Positions 1 through 8,852 of a DNA stretch of 64,000 bases are shown in pieces. The notes beneath the pieces are model-generated. The model made no database searches. It was not told the DNA's origin and was given only the letters and a program-made list of their open reading frames with translations. Numbering within the stretch: the first letter of the stretch is position 1; each line of letters starts with the position of its first letter. Origin of the DNA: Chloroflexota bacterium (GTDB taxonomy: Bacteria; Chloroflexota; UBA6077; FW602-bin22; CADDYW01); contig JADGGD010000004.1 of NCBI GenBank assembly GCA_019690095.1, positions 1 through 64,000 on the forward strand. The letters are read 5' to 3'. The translations under genes and the position numbers were made by a program.

Positions 1-5
1 GGGCC

Positions 6-22
6 CGGGTGGGCCCCACCCG
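6..22 (-). terminator. Hairpin just downstream of nosZ
   Basis: A 7-bp GC stem (6-12 with 16-22) closes a three-base loop immediately after the nosZ stop codon. It is a candidate terminator for the minus-strand nos unit, but no T-run is visible because the window ends here. nos accessory genes could lie to the left. Confidence 0.4.
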
Positions 23-24
23 CG

Positions 25-2097
25 TCACGGCTTCACCAGGAAGTAGCCCATCATCTCCAGGTGGAGCGCCGAGCAGAACTCGGTGCAGTAGAACGGATAG
101 GTGCCGGGAGCATCGGCGACGAACGAAACCGTCTCGGTCTTACCGGGCTCCAGGCTCAGGTTGATGTTGAAGTAGGGCAGGGCGAAGCCGTGTGTCGCAT
201 CCCGCGCCTTCTCAACGTTAGTGATGTGCCAGATGATCTGATCGCCCCGGTTAACCTCGACCAGGTCGGGGGTAAAGTGACTCCGTACCGAGGTCATCCA
301 GATCTCTACCCGGTTGCCGTTCCGCTCGATGCGTTCCTTGCCGAGCGGGGTGCCGTTCGGATCCTTGCCCTGGGTGATGGGATTCCAGCCAATCTCCGGA
401 TAGACCTCCCAGGCCTTGATCCGATCACGGCGAATGATCTGGCCATAATGGGGTTCGGCATTGCCGATTGGCATGTCGTACAGCACCCGTAACGGCCGAT
501 CCTTGGCAATGTCAATCAGCTGGAGATTCTGGGGGCAGAGCGGCCCAATGACCGGGAAGCGATCGACCGACCATTTGTTCAATGAGACGAGGAACTGGCC
601 GCCGGGCTTGACCGTGTCTCCCTCGACCGCGGCGACGTGGCCAACGTTATACTGGACCGGCACTTTCTGGATGAGCTTCCAGCCATCATCGCGGTAGGGC
701 TTGCCCAGGCTCCAGCGCGCGACCGCACTATCGAGGAACAGGCTGGTGTAGGCAAAGCCCGCGTCATCAAACTGGGTGTGTAGCGGGCCAAGACCGACCT
801 CAACCTGGGCCTCGACGCAGTCTTTGAACGGCAGGATCGGGATACCATAGGGATCCTTCTCGCTCGTCCCCCGGGCGATGGCGTTCTGGATCTTAGCGAA
901 GCTGTAGATCGTGACGTGCGGATCCAGCTTTCCCGCCACCACGATGTAGTCGCCGCGGGGCGTGACGTCGACACCGTGCGGGCTTTTCGGCTCCGGAATC
1001 AGATAAAGGATGCCCTCGCTCACGGCGGTGGGGATGCGAATGACCGGGAAGCCCTTGATCTGATCAACCTTGCCCGCCTTGAAGACGTCGACCGCCTTCT
1101 TCCAGTTCACCACATGGAGGTAATCCATATCGCGCTGGGAAGCTCCCATCTCCAGGGGCGGCTTGCCCTGCATGTCGCCGCCGGTCGCCATTTCGGAGTT
1201 GAAGGAGTTCCAGAATGCCCAGCCGTCCGACACGAGCTTGCCGGCATCGGCCAGGTCCTGGCCGTACGGTGGTACCTCGATCCCGAAAGACTCCTCCGGG
1301 ATGATCCGCCCCTTCTGGCGATCGAAGCGCCAGAGCGTGAGCAGGCCGCGGTACTTCTCCCGGTACTCGCTGATGGGAGCGTATTCCCAGCCCAGCGGCG
1401 TGCCGTACTGGCTCCCTTCGAGGACGTAGTCGGTATTGGGGGTCACAAACGTGCCGCCGTGGTTGCTGAGGATGAGAGGATTCTTGACGATCTGCTTCGT
1501 CGAGAAGTCGCGCAGGTCGATGACCGCGAGACGGCTGTTAGCCTTGTCATTGATGAAGAGCCACTGGCCGTCGTACTCGCCATTCGTCTCGCTGAGGGCC
1601 GGGTGGTGCGTATCGCCCCAGGTGATCGTACGCTCGCCCACCTTTCCCCCATCGAGCACCGCCCGGGTGTCGTCGCTGAAGCCGTAGCCCTGCCAGGGTT
1701 CGGGAGTGAATACGCCGATGACCTTCAAGAGCCGCATGGACGGGATCCCGATCACCAGGACCTGACCAGACTGACCGCCTGACGCGAAGAGCAGGAAGTC
1801 ATCCAGCCGCCCGGAGGGCATATAGGTGCTGAGCGCTGCGGTGACGTCTTCGGGGGTGAGCTTGCGCTGGGCGATGATCTCCTGCGCAGATGCCGGCACC
1901 GTGCCCGGTGCCGAGCCGGCCGTGCTTGTCCCCGCGCCCTGCGGATTTTCGGCACGCTGGCCGCACGCTGAAAGAATGGTCGCACCAGCCGGAAGCGCCA
2001 GCAGCGCCCCGAGACCGGCCAGTGTGGAACGGCGAGTGAATCGCCGCTGCTGCGGGCTCTCGACCGTACTTCCCTTGCTGTCCCGTTGCTCCGTCAT
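25..2097 (-). CDS. nosZ: Nitrous oxide reductase, Tat-exported
   Basis: 690 aa. Reduces N2O to N2 outside the cytoplasmic membrane, the last step of denitrification. The N-terminus has a twin-arginine signal (RRFTRRSTLAG) followed by a hydrophobic stretch and a lipobox-like LSAC, so it may be a Tat-exported lipoprotein. The middle holds the beta-propeller with a HHPALSETNG motif that supplies histidines to the CuZ site. The C-terminal cupredoxin domain ends with the CuA motif C-x3-C-x3-H-x2-M (FYCTEFCSALHLEM). An AGGAGG site lies 8 bases before the ATG. It follows a cupredoxin gene by 76 bp and is probably cotranscribed with it. nosD, nosF, nosY and nosL are not in the window. Confidence 0.95.
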   Translation of the reverse strand: MTEQRDSKGSTVESPQQRRFTRRSTLAGLGALLALPAGATILSACGQRAENPQGAGTSTAGSAPGTVPASAQEIIAQRKLTPEDVTAALSTYMPSGRLDDFLLFASGGQSGQVLVIGIPSMRLLKVIGVFTPEPWQGYGFSDDTRAVLDGGKVGERTITWGDTHHPALSETNGEYDGQWLFINDKANSRLAVIDLRDFSTKQIVKNPLILSNHGGTFVTPNTDYVLEGSQYGTPLGWEYAPISEYREKYRGLLTLWRFDRQKGRIIPEESFGIEVPPYGQDLADAGKLVSDGWAFWNSFNSEMATGGDMQGKPPLEMGASQRDMDYLHVVNWKKAVDVFKAGKVDQIKGFPVIRIPTAVSEGILYLIPEPKSPHGVDVTPRGDYIVVAGKLDPHVTIYSFAKIQNAIARGTSEKDPYGIPILPFKDCVEAQVEVGLGPLHTQFDDAGFAYTSLFLDSAVARWSLGKPYRDDGWKLIQKVPVQYNVGHVAAVEGDTVKPGGQFLVSLNKWSVDRFPVIGPLCPQNLQLIDIAKDRPLRVLYDMPIGNAEPHYGQIIRRDRIKAWEVYPEIGWNPITQGKDPNGTPLGKERIERNGNRVEIWMTSVRSHFTPDLVEVNRGDQIIWHITNVEKARDATHGFALPYFNINLSLEPGKTETVSFVADAPGTYPFYCTEFCSALHLEMMGYFLVKP

Positions 2098-2173
2098 TGA
2101 TCTTTCCTCCTGACCATTCCCGGCGCCGACGGCACCATCCGCCGCGCCGCCCCGGATGGCTCCGCACGGCAGC

Positions 2174-2683
2174 TCAGGTAACCGTGATCTTGCCGATCAT
2201 CCCCATCGATTCGTGGGGAATGCAGAAGTAGGTGTAATCCCCGGGGACGGTGAGGGTGAGAGTGAAGGACTTACCCGGATCGATATTCCCGGAATCCCAC
2301 GGTTGAGCACCCGAGGGAAGGATGGCGTGGCTCTTGTCCTGTGCCTTGCTGGGATCATCGGTGATTGTGTGGGTAGAGGCGCTGGTGTTCCGCCACTCGA
2401 TCGTCTGCCCTCTCTTGATCGTGACGGTCTCCGGAACGTAGCGATACTGGTCATTCATGGTTACAACGACTGCCGCACCGCCGTTCTGGGCGACACCCTT
2501 CGTTGTGCCGGGCGTTTCGCCGGCCGCCAGCGGTGCGGTCGTGGCCGCAGGCGTCGCGGCGCTTCCGCCAGCACAGCTGACGACCGCTGTTCCCACCGCG
2601 GCCATAACCGCGCCGACGAGCACGGTACGGCGCGACAGTCGCGTCTGCATCAGAGTCCGTACGTCGGTTGCGTTCTTCGGCAT
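2174..2683 (-). CDS. Exported blue-copper (cupredoxin) protein
   Basis: 169 aa plastocyanin/azurin-like protein. It has a Tat-like signal (SRRTVLVGAV) ending in a lipobox-like VVSC, a Thr/Ala/Pro-rich linker, and one cupredoxin domain from about residue 70. Type-1 copper ligands are visible: His in STHTITDD, then Cys, His and Met in YFCIPHESMGM. An AAGGAG site precedes the ATG. It is the first gene of the cupredoxin-nosZ unit, so it is a reasonable electron donor to the CuA site of NosZ; this is inferred from position, and other donors such as the diheme cytochrome at 8.9 kb are possible. Confidence 0.88.
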   Translation of the reverse strand: MPKNATDVRTLMQTRLSRRTVLVGAVMAAVGTAVVSCAGGSAATPAATTAPLAAGETPGTTKGVAQNGGAAVVVTMNDQYRYVPETVTIKRGQTIEWRNTSASTHTITDDPSKAQDKSHAILPSGAQPWDSGNIDPGKSFTLTLTVPGDYTYFCIPHESMGMIGKITVT

Positions 2684-2818
2684 ACAGCAGTTCTCCTTGT
2701 GGCAGTAAACTCATCCCGGCATCCGGCCGGATCGAGAAGCAGTATGGGCAGTCATTCCGAAATAAGGGCTGAACAAGCTGCCCGCCCCCCTGAAATTTTC
2801 CTGAACCGGCCTCGGCTC

Positions 2819-2834
2819 TTTGCTCTAGAGCAAA
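2819..2834. promoter_or_regulatory. Perfect 16-bp palindrome, FNR/DNR-like site
   Basis: TTTGCTCTAGAGCAAA is a perfect palindrome about 140 bp upstream of the cupredoxin start. Its core reads TTGCT-N4-AGCAA, the geometry of CRP/FNR-family sites (FNR itself: TTGAT-N4-ATCAA). Such regulators commonly control denitrification genes. No regulator gene of this family is in the window, so the assignment is inference. Confidence 0.45.
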
Positions 2835-2880
2835 AAGACGAGCCCCAGGGCGGGGATGGCCAGGGAGTGGAGATATAGAA

Positions 2881-2911
2881 CAAGGCCACCCGGTGGGCCC
2901 GGGTGGCCTTG
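2881..2911 (-). terminator. Rho-independent terminator of the ferredoxin gene
   Basis: A 13-bp perfect stem (2881-2893 with 2899-2911) with a 5-base loop lies 60 bp downstream of the ferredoxin stop codon. On the minus strand it is followed by the T-rich TTCTATATCT. Confidence 0.75.
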
Positions 2912-2971
2912 CGCACGGGGATTAGGGGACCAATAAGTTTAAGGAGGTTTTCCCGAAACCAGCGCGCCCGC

Positions 2972-3277
2972 CTATGAGGCCGCTGCCGCAGTGCGCGGCT
3001 TCCACTCCTCTACGCGGGCCCGTGCCGCGTCCGGATCCTGATACCAGAGCGCGTTGATCTCCTTGAATACGGCCTGATCCTCCGGGACCGCGTCTTCCGG
3101 ATAGATCGCGTTCACCGGACACGCCGGCTCGCAGGCGCCGCAGTCAATGCATTCCTCGGGATTGATATAGAGCATCCGGTCCTCGCCTTCGGCGAAGTGA
3201 ATGCAGTCGACCGGGCAGACATCAACGCAGGATTGATCCATAACATCAATACAGGCGTCAGTGATAACGTAGGCCAT
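2972..3277 (-). CDS. fdxA: 7Fe ferredoxin ([3Fe-4S][4Fe-4S])
   Basis: 101 aa seven-iron ferredoxin of the actinobacterial/Thermus kind, a soluble low-potential electron carrier. The N-terminal cysteines ([18 protein letters not shown]) and the second motif [16 protein letters not shown] supply the clusters. The C-terminal extension of about 40 residues is typical of this family. An in-frame ATG four codons upstream exists, but GGAGGGTGG lies directly before the chosen ATG, and the protein begins MAYVIT as relatives do. It stands alone, with its own terminator downstream. Confidence 0.93.
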   Translation of the reverse strand: MAYVITDACIDVMDQSCVDVCPVDCIHFAEGEDRMLYINPEECIDCGACEPACPVNAIYPEDAVPEDQAVFKEINALWYQDPDAARARVEEWKPRTAAAAS

Positions 3278-3756
3278 TCCACCCTCCATCGCCGACCCCG
3301 CGGCGAATCGTTCCTTCCCCAGACCGGCCGATGTACTCCCCGGCCACGTCTCGCTCTACGCAGTCGGGCTGTCGCCGTCCTGGCGGTACCCGTGGACACA
3401 GCGCCGGGCTGAGCGTCCGGTATCCCGGTGGTACTCTGTGCCCCTGCCCACCAGTGCATTTGCAACGACGCACGCCAGGCGGGGGCCACGGCCATGCAGC
3501 ACGGGTCCGGCCCCCACGAGCACAGCGTCCTCCTTCCCGCCCGCAGGGTAGGACGCCCGTCCCGAGAGCCGCAATCATGCAATCGGATGAGTCACTGCTC
3601 CCTCCCGCTGGCCAGGGACTTTCCCCGCTGCTCTAGCCTACCCGGAAGCAGCCAGCACGTCTTTGCGCCCCGACAAGGACCTCCGCGCTTCTCATTACAT
3701 CTTTCTCTTCCCAGAGCCCCGTGGCGTCGGCGCGGCTGCCCGGGGCCGACAGCAAT
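3278..3756. other. Gene-free stretch upstream of the ferredoxin
   Basis: No ORF here has a convincing start site or recognisable protein. It should contain the ferredoxin promoter on the minus strand, but I see no clear -35/-10 pair. Confidence 0.4.
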
Positions 3757-3963
3757 TCAAACCCGCTGCCGCGGCACCAGGCGCGATCTGACCGCGCCGA
3801 CCCGCTCGTACACCGCGATGTGACCGTCGAGAGAGGCTGGAAGGACGCCCGGCTCCTCCAGAATGATCTCAACCGCCGACGGCATATCGATCCGGACGTA
3901 GCGCCCCGGCGGAGCAACCTGACCGGCAGTGTACACCTGAGGCTCATCCGATGGCCCGATCAT
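3757..3963 (-). CDS. Small conserved-looking protein, function unknown
   Basis: 68 aa. The sequence MIGPSDEPQVYTAG, then GQVAPPGRYVRID and LDGHIAVYERV, looks like the small bacterial proteins built around an APPGxY turn with a Leu-Pro-x-x-Leu-Asp-Gly segment. GGAGG lies 8 bases before the chosen ATG; another ATG two codons upstream overlaps the site. No signal peptide or membrane helix. I do not know its function. The overlapping longer reading frames in other phases look like shadows. Confidence 0.5.
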   Translation of the reverse strand: MIGPSDEPQVYTAGQVAPPGRYVRIDMPSAVEIILEEPGVLPASLDGHIAVYERVGAVRSRLVPRQRV

Positions 3964-4093
3964 CTGCATCCCCTCCAGCGTAGCTCGGTCCGGTACTCTA
4001 ACGCCCTCGCCCTGAATGCCCCCTGAAAAGGGAGTGGCGGAGGCTGAACCTTCCCTGAATGGCACACTGCGGGGCGCGGTACAGCTGGCACAA

Positions 4094-5476
4094 TCAGGCC
4101 TCCGCCTTCTCCTCTGGGGAGTACAAGCCCTGCGGCCGATCCGCAGCCCGGGGCAGGGTGACCTCGACCCGTGTGCCGCGTCCTACCTGGCTCGTGATCA
4201 CGATGGTCCCGTGTTGAGCCTCGACCAGCGATTTGGCGATCGCGAGCCCCAGACCACTTCCCCCGCGTCGCCGCGCCCCGTCAACAACGTAAAAGCGGTC
4301 GAAGACCCGCGGCAGGTGCTCCGGTGGGATCCCCTCACCCGTGTCGGCAACCACCAGGCCGACCACTCTATCGTGTGGACGTGCTGTCAGGCGAATCTCG
4401 CCGCCAGCCGGCGTGTGGCGCAGAGCATTATCCAGGAGGATCAACAGGATCTGGCGCAGTCGCTCCGCGTCGGCGATAACCACCGCGTCGGATGGCTCGA
4501 TAACCAATCGGATCGTGCGCTCGTCGGCGAGCCGTCTGACCTGGCGAGCGAGATCAGCGAAGAGCGGGGCGAGCGGTATGGGCGCCAGCGCGAGAGGGAG
4601 CCGACCAGCGTCCAGCCGTGAGAGAAGGAGGAGATCCGCGACCAGACGGGTCAGGTGGTCACAATCGCGGATGACATCGGTCCAGAGGCTGCGTTGCTCC
4701 ACCTCATGAGGGGGCAGCTCGCGCAGGGCGACTTCAGCGGTAGCACGAAGGAGAGTCAACGGCGCACGCAGCTCATGGCCAGCGCTGGCGATGAAGGCGA
4801 GCTGACGCTCCCATGCCTCTCGGGCCGGGCGAATCGAGCGCCCAGCGAGGAGCCAGCTGATCCCGGTGAGAACAACCGTACTGACGGCCCCGAGGCCCAG
4901 CAGCCCGGCGACCATGTCGCGGAGGATACGGTCCTGATCGACGATCAATCGACCAAGCTGAAGGAAAGCCGGCCCGCCGGGATGATCAACCCGATACGTC
5001 AGCAGACGGACTGGAAGGCCGGTAGACAGGCGAATGGTACGGATATCACTCCCGTTCTGCCGGGCGGCGCTGACGGCGGCCTGATCAGGGGCCACTGGCG
5101 GGGGCGTACTCTCCGGCCCGGCGATCACCTGACCTTGCGCGTCCAATGTGAGCACGTAGATCGCCGCGAGCTCGCGATCAAGCAGGGAGCCTCCACTGTG
5201 CCGCTCATCGTGGTCATCATCGCGTTCGGTTCGGGCAATTGGCGGGTCACTCGACCAGAGGAGGTCCGCCGCAGCGATATCTGCAGGAACGGGAAGACGT
5301 CCCAGCCGAAGCTGACGCGCCAGCTCGTGGCGAAGTGCGAGATCGGTCGTCGCATCGAAATAGAAGCGGAGCATGCCATAAGCACTTCCACCGACCGCGG
5401 CAACCAGCACCAGGCCGGCGAACAGGTAGAGAGCGGTTAGGCGCAGTCGAAGTGCGCTAAGCAGAGCGGGTTGCAA
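4094..5476 (-). CDS. Two-component sensor histidine kinase
   Basis: About 460 aa. One N-terminal membrane helix (LYLFAGLVLVAAVGG), an external sensor segment of roughly 120 residues, a second helix (GLGAVSTVVLTGISWLLAG), a short HAMP-like linker, then the catalytic core: H-box FIASAGHELRAPL, N-box DNALRHTP, G1 DTGEGIP and G2 GSGLGLAIAKS. The start is taken as TTG at 5476, overlapping the end of the response regulator gene by 20 bp; upstream ATGs in this frame lie deep inside the regulator and are unlikely. It phosphorylates the adjacent OmpR-type regulator. The pair is divergent from the PepSY/ApbE operon and may control it. Confidence 0.9.
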   Translation of the reverse strand: MQPALLSALRLRLTALYLFAGLVLVAAVGGSAYGMLRFYFDATTDLALRHELARQLRLGRLPVPADIAAADLLWSSDPPIARTERDDDHDERHSGGSLLDRELAAIYVLTLDAQGQVIAGPESTPPPVAPDQAAVSAARQNGSDIRTIRLSTGLPVRLLTYRVDHPGGPAFLQLGRLIVDQDRILRDMVAGLLGLGAVSTVVLTGISWLLAGRSIRPAREAWERQLAFIASAGHELRAPLTLLRATAEVALRELPPHEVEQRSLWTDVIRDCDHLTRLVADLLLLSRLDAGRLPLALAPIPLAPLFADLARQVRRLADERTIRLVIEPSDAVVIADAERLRQILLILLDNALRHTPAGGEIRLTARPHDRVVGLVVADTGEGIPPEHLPRVFDRFYVVDGARRRGGSGLGLAIAKSLVEAQHGTIVITSQVGRGTRVEVTLPRAADRPQGLYSPEEKAEA

Positions 5477-6140
5477 AGCGATACCCGAGGCCCCGGACGG
5501 TCTGGATCGGATCTGGCTCGCCCATCGCATTGAGCTTGGCACGCAGGTAGGAGATGTACACGTCGACCACGTTCGGCTGGACATCGTGATCATCTGCCCA
5601 GACGTAGTCGAGAATCTGCTGCCGGCTCAGGGCCTGATTGGGATGCCGCATAAGGAACTCCAGGAGGTTCCACTCGGTCGCCGTCAGCTCGAGGGGGCGA
5701 CAGCCGCGGCGTGCCCGATGGGCGCGCAGATCGAGCACAATATCACCCACCCGCAGCTCAGTTCCATTGCCCGAAGCGAGATCAAAGCGGCGGCTCAGCG
5801 CGCGCAGGCGAGCGAGGAGCTCTTCGAAGGCGAAAGGCTTGCCCAGGTAGTCATCAGCTCCGGCGTCCAGACCGGCCACCCGATCTTCCACCTGTCCCCG
5901 CGCGGTGAGCATGAGTAGGGCCGTTGGCAGGCGCGCCGCCCGAACTGCCCGGCAAATCGCCGGACCGTCTCGGCCGGGTAGCATCCAATCGACGATTGCG
6001 ACATCGTATGTTCCGCGGAGTATCAGATCGAGTCCCGTCTCGCCGTCGTATGCAACATCGACCGCCATGTGCTCGCGGGTCAGCACCCGGACTATGAGAG
6101 CGACCAGACGCTCGTCGTCTTCAATGATCAATACGCGCAT
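5457..6140 (-). CDS. OmpR-family response regulator
   Basis: 227 aa. An N-terminal receiver domain has the acidic pair EDDERL, the phosphorylated Asp in DVAIVDWMLP and the conserved Lys in GKPFAFEEL. The C-terminal winged helix ends VDVYISYLRAKL and TVRGLGYRF, as in OmpR/PhoB proteins. The ATG at 6140 starts MRVLIIEDD; an upstream ATG would add 34 non-homologous residues. The kinase gene overlaps its 3' end, so the two are translationally coupled. It faces the operon beginning at 6283 across a 142-bp gap that holds an inverted repeat. Confidence 0.94.
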   Translation of the reverse strand: MRVLIIEDDERLVALIVRVLTREHMAVDVAYDGETGLDLILRGTYDVAIVDWMLPGRDGPAICRAVRAARLPTALLMLTARGQVEDRVAGLDAGADDYLGKPFAFEELLARLRALSRRFDLASGNGTELRVGDIVLDLRAHRARRGCRPLELTATEWNLLEFLMRHPNQALSRQQILDYVWADDHDVQPNVVDVYISYLRAKLNAMGEPDPIQTVRGLGYRFATRSA

Positions 6141-6173
6141 GGTACGTCTCTTCTGTAATGAAGTGTACACGAT

Positions 6174-6191
6174 AAAGATTGGGAAATCTTT
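6174..6191. repeat. AT-rich inverted repeat between divergent operons
   Basis: AAAGATT and AATCTTT flank GGGA, a perfect 7-bp inverted repeat just upstream of the regulator start and in the shared control region with the PepSY operon. It could be an operator of the OmpR-type regulator or part of a promoter. It stands out as AT-rich in a GC-rich region. Confidence 0.4.
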
Positions 6192-6282
6192 AAACATAGC
6201 GCGGGGGTGTTCCCAGAGAACTCTCAGCTGCGGCCCGTACACTGGACGTGTAAACAGCCTCGATAGGGAGGGAAATACAAAG

Positions 6283-6744
6283 GTGATTCACCGCACCATC
6301 CTTCTCGTCACCGCCGGCCTGGCCAGCTTCATCCTGATTATCGCGGCCGTGGCAGCAAGCCGGGTCCATTCCACTGGCTCCACCGGCGCTCCCTCGGTGC
6401 CAACTACCGCGGTCACTGCGGCGACACCCTCGCCGGCCCCGGCCTCCGATCCTGCCGGGTCACCCACTCTGCCGGTCAGCCCGACTGCGGCCTCAGCCAT
6501 CGCCCGGGCCAGCGTCCCCGGTGCCCGCATCGTACGTGCGCCCGAACTCGTCAACGCCCAGGGGCGGATGGCCTATGAGGTTCTGCTCGATCAGGGAACA
6601 GTCTACGTGGACGCAACGAGCGGGGATATCCTGGCGAGCACGGCCGCAGCGCCTACGCTCGCCCCGTCCAGTGGTGGAAACCGGACCGATGGGGCGCGCC
6701 GCTTCTTCGAGCCCGAGAACGAGCGCGAGGACCACGATGACTGA
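6283..6744 (+). CDS. Membrane-anchored PepSY-like protein
   Basis: 153 aa. GTG start preceded by GGGAGGG about 10 bases upstream. An N-terminal helix (ILLVTAGLASFILIIAAVAA) anchors it, followed by a Pro/Thr/Ala-rich linker and, around residues 80-120, a PepSY-like unit ending YVDATSGDILAS. PepSY domains often accompany membrane flavin or heme redox proteins. It starts an operon with ApbE and a ferric-reductase-like protein; its stop overlaps the next ATG. The exact role is not known. Confidence 0.72.
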   Translation: MIHRTILLVTAGLASFILIIAAVAASRVHSTGSTGAPSVPTTAVTAATPSPAPASDPAGSPTLPVSPTAASAIARASVPGARIVRAPELVNAQGRMAYEVLLDQGTVYVDATSGDILASTAAAPTLAPSSGGNRTDGARRFFEPENEREDHDD

Positions 6745-6997
6745 GCGGCGACAGGATCGGACGGTCAGCGACATCAAGCTCCTGCTGACTGCGCTCGCCA
6801 TCGCCGGTACGATCACCGGCTGGGCCGCGCTCAGCCAGCAGGACCTGGCCGCCTCGGCGGATCAACCAGCGGGAACTGCTGAGGGCACCCTTTCTGCGCT
6901 GGGGGACCCCGCACCCCACCAGCCCGTGGTGCGCTCGGTGACCCTTCCCTCAGCGAGCGTACCGCCCCCGATCGCGATCACCCGTTCGTCGCGCTAA
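6737..6997 (+). CDS. Small one-helix exported protein, unknown
   Basis: 86 aa, start overlapping the end of the PepSY gene. One hydrophobic helix near the N-terminus (LLLTALAIAGTITGWAAL), then a Pro/Ser/Val-rich tail. Many membrane redox operons carry such small exported proteins, but no motif is recognised. The ATGA overlap and the position between the PepSY and ApbE genes are the main support. Confidence 0.6.
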   Translation: MTERRQDRTVSDIKLLLTALAIAGTITGWAALSQQDLAASADQPAGTAEGTLSALGDPAPHQPVVRSVTLPSASVPPPIAITRSSR

Positions 6998-7003
6998 GAA
7001 ACC

Positions 7004-7972
7004 ATGTTGTTCACGACTGACCGGCTGTCTCAACCGACGCGCCTCACGCGTCTCGTCTTCCGGGCCATGGGCTGTGAGGTCCAGGTAGTGATTGACCGTA
7101 CGGGCGCACGAGCCGAGCGCCTCCTGGGCCAGGTGCCCCGCTGGTTCGCAGAGTGGGAGGCACGCCTCAGCCGCTTCCGTCCGGATAGCGAGCTGAGCCG
7201 GCTCAACCGATGCCCGGGTCAGGCGGTCCCGGTGAGCCGCACCTTCTGGCGCGTCCTCCGCGCGGCTCTCCGTGCCGCTGCTGAGAGCGAGGGGCTGGTT
7301 CTTCCAACCATACTTCCAGCACTAGAGGCAGCGGGCTACGATCGCGACTTCGCCGAGATTCGTCGCGACCAGCTGGATCCACCACACCGCGACACTCCGA
7401 GCCCCCCGATGGTCGCGCCGCTCACTGCAGTTACGCTTGATCCTGGGCGCCGGACGGTCCGCCTGGCACCAGGTGTCCGGCTGGACTTTGGTGGAGTGGC
7501 GAAAGGCTGGGCGGCCGACCGCACTGCCCATCGCCTCGCCCGGCACGGCCCGGCCCTGGTCGATGCAGGAGGCGATATCGCCGTTGTCGGGGCACCGCGC
7601 AATCTGCCCGGTTGGCCGATCGGCATCGCTGACCCGTTCGCGCCCGGCCGCCAGCTTGCACTCCTCTGTCTGCCCCATGGAGGGGTCGCGACCTCCGGCC
7701 GCGACGTTCGGCAGTGGTGGAGCGGGGGCGAGTTGCGGCACCACATCATCGATCCGCGCACCGGTCGCCCTGCGGCAACTGACCTCTTGACCGTCACAGT
7801 GGTCGCGCCCAGTGCGCGAGCAGCCGAGGCCGCCGCGAAGACAGTACTGATCCTCGGCCAGAATGATGGTCTCGCCTGGCTGGAGCACCGCGTTGAGCTG
7901 GCCGGCCTGGTTGTCACCAACAAAGGCCAGATCGTGAGAAGCTCGCGATTTGACCGCTACCTCTGGAGGTAA
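7004..7972 (+). CDS. apbE: FAD:protein FMN transferase
   Basis: 322 aa ApbE-family protein. It transfers FMN from FAD to a Thr or Ser of a target protein, using magnesium. Visible motifs: RAMGCEVQV near the N-terminus, DFGGVAKGWAAD, VDAGGDIAV, and the C-terminal TSGRD then HHIIDPRTGRPA. No clear signal peptide, so it may act in the cytoplasm or the sequence may be anchored otherwise. Its natural target should be a flavinylated partner of the neighbouring ferric-reductase-like protein; no FMN-binding domain with the S/T-G-A-T motif is evident nearby, which is odd. Confidence 0.92.
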   Translation: MLFTTDRLSQPTRLTRLVFRAMGCEVQVVIDRTGARAERLLGQVPRWFAEWEARLSRFRPDSELSRLNRCPGQAVPVSRTFWRVLRAALRAAAESEGLVLPTILPALEAAGYDRDFAEIRRDQLDPPHRDTPSPPMVAPLTAVTLDPGRRTVRLAPGVRLDFGGVAKGWAADRTAHRLARHGPALVDAGGDIAVVGAPRNLPGWPIGIADPFAPGRQLALLCLPHGGVATSGRDVRQWWSGGELRHHIIDPRTGRPAATDLLTVTVVAPSARAAEAAAKTVLILGQNDGLAWLEHRVELAGLVVTNKGQIVRSSRFDRYLWR

Positions 7973-7977
7973 CTCGC

Positions 7978-8733
7978 ATGGCCCTTCTCGAGCAGCCCCC
8001 ATCTCCCGTTTCCCCGATCGGCACGAGGAACGATGATATTGCGGCACTCCTGCTGGCCGTCGCCACCGGCGCGCTGGCGGCACTGGTCGTCCTGCCAGCC
8101 TGGCTGCCGTCCCTGATGCTCTCGCTCACTGGTCCAACACCAAAAGCCTACTGGTACCTGGCTCGAGCGGCCGGCTTCGTCAGCCTCGTCCTGCTCTGGC
8201 TCTCGATGGTGCTGGGCCTGGCGATCACCAACCGTCTGGCCCGGATCTGGCCCGGCGGCCCCACCGCCTTTGAGCTACACCAGCATACCGCCCTGCTCGG
8301 GCTTGCGTTCGGATTCATCCATCCGCTGGTCCTGCTCGGCGATCATCTGTCAATCCTCCAGATCCTCGTCCCGTTTGCCAGCGGGTTTGAGGGGGCCGGC
8401 TGGATCGGTCTCGGCCAGATCGCCCTGCTGCTGCTCGTACCGGTCACCCTCAGCTACGCCGCCCGACGCTGGCTAGGCCCCCAGCGGTGGCGCGCTCTGC
8501 ACTCCTTGAGCTTCCTCGTCTTCCTGCTCGCGGTGGCCCACGGCATCGCCAGCGGCACGGATACCGGCACCGTCTGGGCGAGCCTGATCTACTGGTTCAG
8601 TGGCGCCAGTGTGCTCTACCTGGTCATCTATCGGGTGGTTGCTGCCCGGACGGCACCGTCGCCGGCCAGGCCATCGGGAACCCTGCCGCGGTCAGCGGCC
8701 CCGGCAAACCCAGGGCACCCGCGCCAGAGGTGA
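7978..8733 (+). CDS. Ferric-reductase-like transmembrane protein
   Basis: 251 aa integral membrane protein with about six helices, of the ferric reductase-like transmembrane family that carries b-type heme. Candidate heme histidines lie in FELHQHTALL, GFIHPLVLL, RALHSLSF and AVAHGIAS. GGAGGT overlapping the end of apbE serves as its ribosome binding site. It lacks the cytosolic FAD/NAD domain of NOX-type enzymes, so electrons must come from another protein, perhaps quinol or a flavoprotein. Operon with apbE and PepSY. Confidence 0.85.
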   Translation: MALLEQPPSPVSPIGTRNDDIAALLLAVATGALAALVVLPAWLPSLMLSLTGPTPKAYWYLARAAGFVSLVLLWLSMVLGLAITNRLARIWPGGPTAFELHQHTALLGLAFGFIHPLVLLGDHLSILQILVPFASGFEGAGWIGLGQIALLLLVPVTLSYAARRWLGPQRWRALHSLSFLVFLLAVAHGIASGTDTGTVWASLIYWFSGASVLYLVIYRVVAARTAPSPARPSGTLPRSAAPANPGHPRQR

Positions 8734-8852
8734 CCGTGCACGACTGACGGCGATCTTCTGGGGATACATGGCGACTTCTCAGCGTTTTCTTATCCAACCA
8801 CGCTACGATGGAAACCGGCACGTGCCGGATTTCTACACCAGGGAGAGGTGAG

